Part shown: piece by piece, positions 9,015 to 16,311 of the stretch
Position numbering within the stretch: position 1 is the stretch's first letter
Layout of the letters: each line of letters begins with the position of its first letter
NCBI GenBank assembly: GCA_035340715.1
Contig: DAOQTX010000003.1
Coordinates: 17,684 to 81,683, forward strand
From: DAOQTX01 sp035340715
GTDB lineage: Bacteria > Bacteroidota > Bacteroidia > AKYH767-A > OLB10
Length of the DNA: 64,000 nt
Reading direction: 5' to 3'
Program-made: the position numbers and the translations under genes
Notes under the pieces: generated by a model
Told to the model about the DNA's origin: nothing
The model's input: the letters and a program-made list of their open reading frames with translations, nothing else
Databases searched by the model: none

Positions 9015-9990
9015 TCAGAATCATTCAATCCAAGATCTTCTAAATGATATAGAAGATGAAATAAAAAAGTTATCGATTCCAAGCTCACCCGCTAATTTAT
9101 ACGACCCGATTAAATACATGATGCAATTGGGGGGGAAAAGAATTCGTCCACTTTTGACTCTTTTGTGCGCAAGATTATTTGACCATCAAATTTCAAAAGC
9201 AAATTCAATTGCCATTGCCATCGCATATGAGATGTTTCACAATTTTACTCTTATGCACGATGATATAATGGATGATGCCAAATTGAGGCGGGGTCAACCG
9301 ACAGTGCATGAAAAATGGAACATACCTATTTCCATATTAGCAGGAGATACAATGTTTGTAAAATCTGTTGAATTGCTCTCTTCTAATCAAGGTTTAAATA
9401 ACAAAGAAGTTTTAAATCTCTTTCTGGAAACCGCTGCAAAAGTTTGCGAAGGTCAGCAATTGGATATGGACTTTGAAACGGTTGCTAGTGTTTCGATTGA
9501 TCAATATCTTAAGATGATAGAGCTAAAAACAGCCGTATTGCTTGGTGCTTGTTGTATGAGTGGCGCCTTATCGTCTGGCACAAATCAAAGCAATGCAAAA
9601 TCGTTATATGATTTTGGGTTGAACATGGGAATTGCATTTCAGTTGCAAGATGACTTACTGGATAGTTTAGGTTCTGAAGCTACTTTTGGCAAAAAGATAG
9701 GTGGCGATATTGAGGCTGGTAAGAAAACCATTTTGTATTTGATAACTTTAAAAAATTTATCTCCTAAAGATCAGGCTAGCTTCATTAGCATCATGAACAA
9801 CAATGACTTGCCAAGCAAATTTCAAAAGGTTCTTGAATTCTATACCCGGACAAACGCTGCTGAAGAGACTATGTATCTGATGGAAAAATATTTTTCCAAA
9901 GCGGAAAAATCGTTAAAATCAGTAAGTGGTGCAAATGAATTGGATTTGTTGTTGCTTGTGATGGAAAATTTACGGGTTCGAATCAGTTAA
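9007..9990 (+). CDS. Polyprenyl (isoprenyl) diphosphate synthase
   Basis: Condenses isopentenyl diphosphate onto an allylic primer. The 327-residue protein has GGKRIRPLL, the first Asp-rich motif in MHDDIMDDAKLRRGQPTVH and the second in QLQDDLLDSLG, with the GKKIGGDIEAGKKT segment between helices. A Phe five residues before the first Asp-rich motif hints at a medium chain product (C15-C20), but this is only a rule of thumb. It overlaps the epimerase gene by 8 nt and its last 8 nt overlap the convergent photolyase gene. Confidence 0.88.
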   Translation: MLDQNHSIQDLLNDIEDEIKKLSIPSSPANLYDPIKYMMQLGGKRIRPLLTLLCARLFDHQISKANSIAIAIAYEMFHNFTLMHDDIMDDAKLRRGQPTVHEKWNIPISILAGDTMFVKSVELLSSNQGLNNKEVLNLFLETAAKVCEGQQLDMDFETVASVSIDQYLKMIELKTAVLLGACCMSGALSSGTNQSNAKSLYDFGLNMGIAFQLQDDLLDSLGSEATFGKKIGGDIEAGKKTILYLITLKNLSPKDQASFISIMNNNDLPSKFQKVLEFYTRTNAAEETMYLMEKYFSKAEKSLKSVSGANELDLLLLVMENLRVRIS

Positions 9991-11302
9991 CGCTCTTTAA
10001 AGCTTTAGCATAAACTTCCAAACATCTTTTTCTTGCAAGGGCATGATCAACTATTGGATATGGGTATTTGTCTGTATTGAAATCTTCTATCCATTTGCAT
10101 ATGTACAATTGCTGAGGGTCAAATTTTTTAGCTTGAGATATAGGGTTAAAAATTCTAAAATATGGAGCTGCATCAAAACCACAACCAACAACCCATTGCC
10201 AGTTTCCATTGTTGGATGAAAGTTCAAAGTCATTTAAGTGATTTGCAAAATAGGCTTCTCCCCATTTCCAATCAATCAATAAATGCTTGCATAAAAAGCT
10301 TGCCCCAATCATTCTTACGCGGTTATGCATATAGCCAGTTTTATTGAGCTCCCTCATTCCCGCATCTACAATTGGATAGCCCGTATTCCCTTCGCACCAT
10401 AGTTCAAATTGTTTTTCATCATTTATCCAATTGATGTTTTCAAATTTTTTGTTCTTAGGTTCATCAATTAAAGTTGGATAATTCCACAACAACATCATAA
10501 AAAATTCTCTCCAAATAAACTCAAACAGCCATTGCTGATTTATTTGTTTCGCCTGCTGTACTATTTTACGAATGCTAATAGTTCCAAACCGTAAATGGAT
10601 ACTTAACTTAGACCCTGCATCTTCTGATGGTAAATTTCTTAACTGATTATATTTTTTGAGAGAAGTGAGATTCAACTCGGGTATGTTCATTTCAAAAGAT
10701 ATTGGGTTAAAACCTAAATCAGTAAGCCTCAGAATTTGCGATTGTGGAATTTTATAAAAATTATTGAGGGGTATAATGGATGTATTTTCACCTTCAATTT
10801 GTTGTTCATACGTGCTTATCCATTTATTTTTAAATGGAGTAAATACATGATACGGGGTTCCATCTGATTTGCAAATTTCAGTCCTTTCAAAAACGACCTG
10901 GTCTTTAAAAGAATGAAACACACAAGAGTATTGATTGCAAAGTTCTCTTATATTTTGATCTCGTAAAGTGGCGTACGGTTCGTAATCGTGGTTGCAGTAT
11001 ATGTTTTCAACTTGAAATTCACTTAATATCAATTTTAGTTCATCTATTGGATTTCCAAAAAGAACCTTAAGTCCAGAATTATGCTGAAGCAATTTTTCAT
11101 GAATCAACTGAATATGATAGTGAATAAATTGAATTCTTCGATCAGTTTTCGATGGAAGCCGATTCAATATATTAGTGTCAAAAATAAAAATACATAAGAT
11201 TGGTAGATTGGATTGTAAAGCATGATTCAAAGCAGTATTATCTTCCAATCGAAGATCTCTTCTGAACCACATGATATTAATTCTATCTTTTGATTTACTC
11301 AT
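9983..11302 (-). CDS. phrB: Cryptochrome/photolyase family protein (likely CPD photolyase)
   Basis: A light-driven DNA repair flavoprotein of about 439 residues. The antenna domain opens with MWFRRDLRLEDNTAL and the C-terminal FAD domain holds NWQWVVGCGFDAAPYFRIFNP-type residues (positions about 375-395) typical of class I photolyases. I chose the ATG at 11302; a further ATG at 11311 would lengthen the overlap with the upstream TIGR01777 gene from 8 to 17 nt. The overlap implies co-transcription, and the divergent neighbour is a B12-type MerR regulator, so light control is likely. A signalling cryptochrome is the main alternative. Confidence 0.9.
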   Translation of the reverse strand: MSKSKDRINIMWFRRDLRLEDNTALNHALQSNLPILCIFIFDTNILNRLPSKTDRRIQFIHYHIQLIHEKLLQHNSGLKVLFGNPIDELKLILSEFQVENIYCNHDYEPYATLRDQNIRELCNQYSCVFHSFKDQVVFERTEICKSDGTPYHVFTPFKNKWISTYEQQIEGENTSIIPLNNFYKIPQSQILRLTDLGFNPISFEMNIPELNLTSLKKYNQLRNLPSEDAGSKLSIHLRFGTISIRKIVQQAKQINQQWLFEFIWREFFMMLLWNYPTLIDEPKNKKFENINWINDEKQFELWCEGNTGYPIVDAGMRELNKTGYMHNRVRMIGASFLCKHLLIDWKWGEAYFANHLNDFELSSNNGNWQWVVGCGFDAAPYFRIFNPISQAKKFDPQQLYICKWIEDFNTDKYPYPIVDHALARKRCLEVYAKALKSVN

Positions 11303-12218
11303 GAGATTCAATTTCTTTTATAGCTTGATCAATAGTTTCATACTTAAAATTGAATCCGAGCGATTTAATTTTTTCATTACTTAGCTTTTGAGATCCACAT
11401 AAGATTAAACTCATCTCTCCGAGTGCAATCCTCATGAGCGACTCGGGTATTTTAATTAAAGGCAGTCTGATATTCTGATGATTGTTAATACATGAAATCA
11501 GCTCTTTCATAGTTGTATTCTCATTTGCTGTGGCATTAAAAATGCCTTCATGTTTTCCTGATATTAGAAAGCTAATCTGACGGATCAAGTCCTCTATATG
11601 AATCCATGGTACGAATTGTTTACCAGACCCTGGAATGCCCATAAATCCCAAGATTCTTTTTTTTACCATCTCTTTATATGCACCGCCATTTTTTGCCAGC
11701 ACAATACCGGGACGTATAATACTAATGCGAGGAACCAACTGAGCCACTTTTTTCATCTCAGTCTCCCATTTTGAACCGAGATCCCCAATATAATCAATAC
11801 CAGATGGACTAGTTTCTTTTAAGATCTCATCTTTATTGAATGGATAAAAACCACTTGCACTTAAAAATATTACATGCTCAATGCTGTGTTTTTTTGCGCT
11901 CAGTACTTCGTGTAGAAAACGTGTTGATCTGACGCGGCTTTCAACAAGTTCTATTTTTCTTTTTTCTGTCCACCGCTTACTTGCAATAGAAGCACCAGAC
12001 AAGTGAATCCAAATTTTACTGTTATGCAATACTTTAGAATCAATTCTATTTTCATAAGGTGACCACTGAAAGTGATTTTCTAGGTGAGGATTCCGGGTTA
12101 ATATTTTTGTCTTTAAACCAAAAGTATTGAACTTGTCTTCAATAGAAGTACCTATCATTCCTGTTCCACCAGAAATTATTATTTCATCTGAGTTGAATAT
12201 TTTGTCTAATCTTTGCAT
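11295..12218 (-). CDS. TIGR01777-family SDR oxidoreductase (YfcH/SulA-like epimerase)
   Basis: A 307-residue extended SDR protein. The NAD(P)-binding loop is ISGGTGMIGTSI at about residues 15-26; WIHLSGASIASKRWTEKRK and PWIHIEDLI are signature blocks of the TIGR01777 family, and the C-terminal part has the matching DUF1731-like tail (LGFNFKYETIDQAI). The reaction is unknown. It overlaps the photolyase gene and is divergent from the MerR-B12 gene across 49 nt. As I recall, photolyase and TIGR01777 genes are often adjacent in Bacteroidota, suggesting a shared light or oxidative-stress role. Confidence 0.86.
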   Translation of the reverse strand: MQRLDKIFNSDEIIISGGTGMIGTSIEDKFNTFGLKTKILTRNPHLENHFQWSPYENRIDSKVLHNSKIWIHLSGASIASKRWTEKRKIELVESRVRSTRFLHEVLSAKKHSIEHVIFLSASGFYPFNKDEILKETSPSGIDYIGDLGSKWETEMKKVAQLVPRISIIRPGIVLAKNGGAYKEMVKKRILGFMGIPGSGKQFVPWIHIEDLIRQISFLISGKHEGIFNATANENTTMKELISCINNHQNIRLPLIKIPESLMRIALGEMSLILCGSQKLSNEKIKSLGFNFKYETIDQAIKEIESHE

Positions 12219-12225
12219 ATTTAAA

Positions 12226-12257
12226 GCTAAACAAAATTTGGCTTGGTGTTGTTTAAT
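12226..12257. promoter_or_regulatory. Possible operator between divergent TIGR01777 and MerR-B12 genes
   Basis: GCTAAACA (12226-12233) and TGTTTAAT (12250-12257) form an imperfect inverted repeat with a 16-nt spacer. They are the same half-sites seen in the two 30-nt repeats further on, but face the opposite way. No consensus TAnnTTTG is seen for either gene. It may be an autoregulatory site; support is weak. Confidence 0.35.
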
Positions 12258-12267
12258 AAATTAAAAA

Positions 12268-13146
12268 ATGGAAGTATTCTCAATAAGTGATCTCGAAAAT
12301 TTAACGGGTGTTAAAGCGCATACCATTCGAATATGGGAGCAACGATATAATATCGTGAATCCCAAACGTACCGAAACCAACATTCGATATTATACGAATC
12401 AGGATTTAAGAAAGCTCCTTAATGTTAGCTTACTTAATATGTATGGAGTAAAGATTTCTCATATAGCAAAAATGAGTGAGAATGAGCTAAACGCCAGTGT
12501 ATTAGAAATTGAAGAAGGCGATGCCCCGATTGGAAATGAATTAAACTCATTGTTGATGTCAATGTTTGATTTTGATGAACATAGTTTCAAAAATACACTT
12601 ACAATGAGCATAGGAAAAAGGGGAGTGGAGAATACCATGTATGATATAATCTTTCCATTAATGAAGAGGATTGGAACATTGTGGCAAGCCGGTAGCATTA
12701 CAGTGGCCTACGAACATTTTGTAAGTAATATCATTAGAAATTGGATTTTGATAGAAACTGAAAAGGTGAAAATGGTAAAACTCAGGCAGGAAGCTAAAAA
12801 ATTCATACTCTTTTTACCGGAAAATGAAAATCATGAGATAGGATTGTTATTTGCTAATTATATTATTAAGTCTTTCAGCCATTGTTCACTTTATTTAGGA
12901 CAAGCTGTTCCTACAAGCGATCTAATAAGTGTACTTGATAAGTATGACGCTGACTATCTCTTATGCTCTTCCACAAGTGGTATCAGATCAAAAGAAAGTC
13001 AAGATTATATATACTCTTTAAGCTCTAAATTCAGTCATAAGCAAATTCTTTTTTCGGGTGCAGCTTTTGAATTCCCTAATTTAGTTTATCCTAAAAACAC
13101 TCGAATTTTGAAAGAATTTAAGGTTTTGGAACAATTATGTAAATAA
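12268..13146 (+). CDS. MerR-type regulator with B12-binding domain (CarH/LitR-like photoreceptor)
   Basis: A 292-residue DNA-binding protein. The MerR winged helix (residues 3-70) contains FSISDLENLTGVKAHTIRIW and the NIRYYTNQDL wing. A helical bundle follows with W139-x9-E149-H150, then a Rossmann-like cobalamin domain with E187-x-H189-x-x-G192; His189 would be the lower cobalt ligand. Both motifs are those of adenosylcobalamin-dependent photoreceptors of the CarH family, which as known bind DNA as tetramers in the dark and release it when light breaks the Co-C bond. The residue after Trp139 is Gln. Neighbours (photolyase, sigma factor) fit a light regulon. Confidence 0.88.
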   Translation: MEVFSISDLENLTGVKAHTIRIWEQRYNIVNPKRTETNIRYYTNQDLRKLLNVSLLNMYGVKISHIAKMSENELNASVLEIEEGDAPIGNELNSLLMSMFDFDEHSFKNTLTMSIGKRGVENTMYDIIFPLMKRIGTLWQAGSITVAYEHFVSNIIRNWILIETEKVKMVKLRQEAKKFILFLPENENHEIGLLFANYIIKSFSHCSLYLGQAVPTSDLISVLDKYDADYLLCSSTSGIRSKESQDYIYSLSSKFSHKQILFSGAAFEFPNLVYPKNTRILKEFKVLEQLCK

Positions 13147-13176
13147 TGTTTAACAAATAGATAAAAAAGTTAAACA
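13147..13176 (+). promoter_or_regulatory. 30-nt inverted repeat, putative MerR-B12 operator, copy 1
   Basis: TGTTTAAC (13147-13154), 14 AT-rich nt, GTTAAACA (13169-13176): a perfect 8-nt inverted repeat that begins right after the MerR-B12 stop codon and lies 53 nt before the DUF4397 gene. The right arm sits between the expected -33 and -7 regions of that gene, where a repressor or MerR-type activator would act. The same element with the same spacing recurs at 14767-14796. Confidence 0.6.
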
Positions 13177-13185
13177 AAAACCATT

Positions 13186-13193
13186 TATATTCG
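13186..13193 (+). promoter_or_regulatory. -7-like element before DUF4397 gene
   Basis: TATATTCG differs from TAnnTTTG at one base and lies 35 nt before the ATG. The -33 position is AAAA, not TTTG, so this promoter may depend on an activator or on an alternative sigma factor. Confidence 0.45.
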
Positions 13194-13228
13194 TTCTCAT
13201 CTTATCAATAACCAAAAATTATAATAAG

Positions 13229-14730
13229 ATGAAAAAATTTAAACTAATTAGCTTTTTTATTGCACTACTCTTTAGTGCTAGTTCTTTTGCTCAAAATGCA
13301 CGATTGCAAGTCATTCACAACAGTGCAGATCCGGCAGCCAATCAGGTAGATGTATATGTTAACGGTAGTTTGTTGTTGGATGATTTCACTTTCCGCACAG
13401 CCACTCCTTACATTGATGTACCAGCAGGTGTAACCTTGAACCTAGGTATAGCAGGATCAAGTAGTAGTTCGGTAAACGACACCTTGGTAAACATACCAGT
13501 TGTTTTGAACAATGGTGAGACCTATTTGGCAATAGCCAGTGGAGTATTAGCTCCGGGCTCATTTGCTGTAAATCCCGATGGAGTATCTACAGGATTTCAG
13601 TTATTGCTTCAAGATGATATGCGAGAAGTTGCCAACAATTCAAATGAAGTAGACTTTCGAGTTATTCATGGATCAACCGATGCCCCAACAGTAGATGTAT
13701 TGGCTAGAAATGTAGCCACATTAGTAGACGATGCAAGTTATACTGATATTACTTCATACCTAAGTGTACCTGGAGCATCCTATTTATTAGATATAACACC
13801 AGGAAACGATAATAGCACTATAGTTGCATCCTTTACAGCAGATCTATCAAGTTTAAATGGAGGCGCAGCAGTAGTTTTTGCATCCGGATTTTTAGATCCG
13901 ATGATGAATCAGAATGGAGATGCCTTTGGCCTATTTGCAGCACTAGCAGATGGAACGGTATTACCATTACCGGCAACTAGCTTGGCACGATTGCAAGTCA
14001 TTCACAACAGTGCAGATCCGGCAGCCAATCAGGTAGATGNNNNNNNNNNNNNNNNNNNNNNNNNNNNNNNNNNNNNNNNNNNNNNNNNNNNNNNNNNNNN
14101 NNNNNNNNNNNNNNNNNNNNNNNNNNNNNNNNNNNNNNNGTAGACTTTCGAGTTATTCATGGATCAACCGATGCCCCAACAGTAGATGTATTGGTAAACG
14201 GTACAACCAATTTGGTTGATAATGCCAGCTATACTGATATAACATCATATCTTTCTGTACAGCCAATTGTATATACTCTTGATATAACAGATGATATGAA
14301 TACCGTAACTGTGGCAAGTTTCATTGCAGATCTTAGCTCTCTTGGTGGAGGTTCTGCGGTAGTGTTTGCATCAGGATTTTTAGATCCAACAGCAAATCAA
14401 AATGGAGATGCTTTTGGCCTATTTGCAGCATTAGCAGACGGTACAGTAGTACCATTTTCGAATACTACTGGAGTTTCAGAATTAGGATCATTGGAATTTT
14501 CTGCCTATCCCAATCCAGTAAGGAATGATTTGAATATATCCATAGCATCATCTTTGGAAGGAACTTCTGAACTAGAAGTATATGATGTAAAAGGTTCTTT
14601 AGTATATACTTCAAGTGAAACTGAACAAACAGCAATATCCATTGATTTATCAACGTTGAAAAGTGGTAAATACATGGTTCGCTTAGTAAATTCAGGCAAA
14701 TTTGGATTTTTTCCTATCATTAAGCAGTAA
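13229..14730 (+). CDS. T9SS-secreted DUF4397 repeat protein (interrupted by assembly gap)
   Basis: Secreted surface protein with a signal peptide (ends near SSFAQ, residue 22), tandem DUF4397 domains and a C-terminal type A T9SS sorting domain (FSAYPNPVRNDLNIS to GKYMVRLVNSGK). A 229-residue unit of two DUF4397 domains is repeated almost exactly. The second copy is cut by 100 N at 14040-14139, so the reading frame appears broken by 2 nt. Filling the gap with the matching 296 nt of copy 1 restores the frame and predicts about 565 residues. It follows the MerR-B12 gene and a putative operator and has its own terminator. Function unknown; likely adhesive or structural. Confidence 0.85.
14040..14139. 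other. Assembly gap (100 N) inside a repeat
   Basis: Exactly 100 N, the usual placeholder for an unknown length. Flanks match copy 1 of the repeat at 13352 and 13649, which implies that about 296 nt are really missing. Confidence 0.9.
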
Positions 14731-14736
14731 TTAGTG

Positions 14737-14767
14737 AAAGGGTCGTTGAGTCATCAACGACCCTTTT
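14737..14767 (+). terminator. Intrinsic terminator of DUF4397 gene
   Basis: A perfect 13-bp stem (14737-14749 with 14754-14766, GC-rich core GGGTCGTTGA) with a GTCA loop ends in a T run. It lies 7 nt after the stop. The last T overlaps the first base of the second inverted repeat. Confidence 0.9.
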
Positions 14768-14796
14768 GTTTAATAATAAATATAAAAAGTTAAACA
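14767..14796 (+). promoter_or_regulatory. 30-nt inverted repeat, putative MerR-B12 operator, copy 2
   Basis: TGTTTAAT (14767-14774), 14 AT-rich nt, GTTAAACA (14789-14796). It has the same arms and spacing as copy 1 at 13147-13176, with one arm mismatch. It ends 4 nt before the TTTG of the sigma-factor promoter. Confidence 0.6.
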
Positions 14797-14800
14797 TAAA

Positions 14801-14831
14801 TTTGTAATTGAATAAAAAATAGGTATATTTG
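14801..14831 (+). promoter_or_regulatory. Complete Bacteroidota promoter of the sigma-factor gene
   Basis: TTTG (14801-14804), exactly 19 nt, TATATTTG (14824-14831): a full match to the TTTG-N19-TAnnTTTG consensus, 29 nt before the ATG. It is the best promoter I found in the window. Confidence 0.8.
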
Positions 14832-14860
14832 TCTAAACAATTTTAAAATCAATAAACAAA

Positions 14861-15394
14861 ATGGAACGAGTACAAATAGGGAAAGATATAAATGAGCATT
14901 ATAAGCCCTTAAAAGGTTATGCATTAAAGCTTACAAGAAATTCAGAAGATGCAAATGATTTGGTTCAAGAGACGATGTACAAAGCCATTGCAAATTCAGA
15001 AAAATTTAAAAAGGGTACTAACCTTAAGGGTTGGCTTTATACCATTATGCGAAATATTTTCATCAATAATTATCGCAGAATGGTAAACAGTAATATTTTT
15101 AATGACGATTCAGAAAATCAATATTATTTAAATTCTGCAACAAGAGTAGACCGCAACAACGGTGAAAAAAAGTTAACGATGCAGGAAATAGAAACAGAAC
15201 TCTCCAAATTGAACGACAAGCTAAAAGTTCCTTTTATGATGAGTTATACCGGATATAAGTACGAAGAGATAGCTGATCAGTTGAATGTTCCATTGGGAAC
15301 TATCAAAATCAGAATTCACAATGCCCGTAAAAAATTGCAAAAAGCCTTAGCGGCACATGCCGATGTGAATGGTAATTTATTAGTCGATCGTTAA
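14861..15394 (+). CDS. ECF-type RNA polymerase sigma factor
   Basis: A 177-residue sigma-70 family protein with only regions 2 and 4. Region 2 (about residues 15-75) includes YALKLTRNSEDANDLVQET and NLKGWLYTIMRNIFINNYRR; region 4 (about 115-170) includes MSYTGYKYEEIADQLNVP and GTIKIRIHNARKKL. There is no anti-sigma factor next to it. Instead its stop overlaps the start of a pterin dehydratase gene (TAATG), which implies coupled translation. The upstream inverted repeat and MerR-B12 gene suggest that its synthesis is light-controlled, as in known light-inducible sigma systems. Confidence 0.92.
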   Translation: MERVQIGKDINEHYKPLKGYALKLTRNSEDANDLVQETMYKAIANSEKFKKGTNLKGWLYTIMRNIFINNYRRMVNSNIFNDDSENQYYLNSATRVDRNNGEKKLTMQEIETELSKLNDKLKVPFMMSYTGYKYEEIADQLNVPLGTIKIRIHNARKKLQKALAAHADVNGNLLVDR

Positions 15395-15627
15395 TGAATT
15401 GGAGTGAACAGGATAATAAATTGGTGGGTCATTTTTCTTTTCCGGATTTTGTACAAGCCTTTTCTTTTCTTTCAAAAGTGGCATTAATAGCGGAAGAAAA
15501 AAATCACCATCCTGAGATTTATAATTGTTACAACAAAGTCACTCTATGTTTAAGCACACATGATGCTGGAGGTATTGTGACTGAGAAAGATCGCGACTTA
15601 GCAAAGTGTATTGATGAATTACTTTAA
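15394..15627 (+). CDS. 4a-hydroxytetrahydrobiopterin dehydratase (pterin carbinolamine dehydratase)
   Basis: A 77-residue protein that dehydrates 4a-hydroxy-tetrahydropterins so that they can be recycled. The active-site segment NHHPEIYNCYNKV and the tail STHDAGGIVTEKDRDLAKCID are diagnostic. The start codon shares one base with the sigma-factor stop (TAATG). No aromatic amino acid hydroxylase is nearby. Under the light-regulon reading it may serve pterin cofactors related to photolyase or folate metabolism, which is inference. The end overlaps the convergent trmB by 9 nt. Confidence 0.9.
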   Translation: MNWSEQDNKLVGHFSFPDFVQAFSFLSKVALIAEEKNHHPEIYNCYNKVTLCLSTHDAGGIVTEKDRDLAKCIDELL

Positions 15628-16281
15628 AATCATCTTCAAGTAATTTATTTTTTTTCCTTCACTTCGAAATTTCTTTTCATACGTAGTCTGAATTTTTAAT
15701 TCATTTTGATCTAATTCTTGATGAACATCACTCGAAGAGAACAAAATTTCAAAAGGAGACTGTTCAATGATCGACAGAGTGTACAAATACAATTCAAAAT
15801 TATCTGTTTTAAGATGAACGATTCCATTGTGTTTTAAGAAGCCTTCATATTTTTTTAGAAAAAATAAACTACTTAATCTTTTATTCTCTTTGGCTGGTCG
15901 TGGTTGAGGATCGGGGAAGGTGATCCAGATTTCATCTATTTCACCAGCACCAAAAAATTTATCTACCATTTGAATCCTTGTGCGTATAAATGCAGCATTG
16001 TTAAGATTTTGCTCTGTAGCTGTTTTAGCTCCCCGCCAAATTCGGGCTCCTTTTATATCTATTCCAACAAAATTTTTATTAGGGTACATGGAAGCTAATC
16101 CTATTGTATATTCAGCTCTTCCACAACCTAATTCAAGTACGATTGGATTGTTGTTATTAAAAATCTTTTCATGCCAATGGCCTTTCAATTCATGATCGGG
16201 GCCATAATAAGTTGGAATGTATTGAATGAGATTTTCAAATGAATCATTTTCACTAAAGCGTTTAAGTTTGTTTTTTCCCAT
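15619..16281 (-). CDS. trmB: tRNA (guanine-N7)-methyltransferase
   Basis: Methylates G46 in the tRNA variable loop. The 220-residue protein has the SAM-binding block VLELGCGRAEYTIGLA, then NFVGIDIKGARIWRGAK and the family motif WITFPDPQPRPAKENKRLSS. The length is usual. It is divergent from the glycosyltransferase gene with 30 nt between. Confidence 0.94.
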   Translation of the reverse strand: MGKNKLKRFSENDSFENLIQYIPTYYGPDHELKGHWHEKIFNNNNPIVLELGCGRAEYTIGLASMYPNKNFVGIDIKGARIWRGAKTATEQNLNNAAFIRTRIQMVDKFFGAGEIDEIWITFPDPQPRPAKENKRLSSLFFLKKYEGFLKHNGIVHLKTDNFELYLYTLSIIEQSPFEILFSSSDVHQELDQNELKIQTTYEKKFRSEGKKINYLKMILK

Positions 16282-16311
16282 TGCTTAATCTAAAAAAACA
16301 GTGCAAATTTA

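Noticed and set aside
14191..14730. A separate gene starting after the N gap
   Set aside because: The frame, repeat structure and sorting domain show it is the 3' part of the DUF4397 gene, displaced only by the placeholder gap length.
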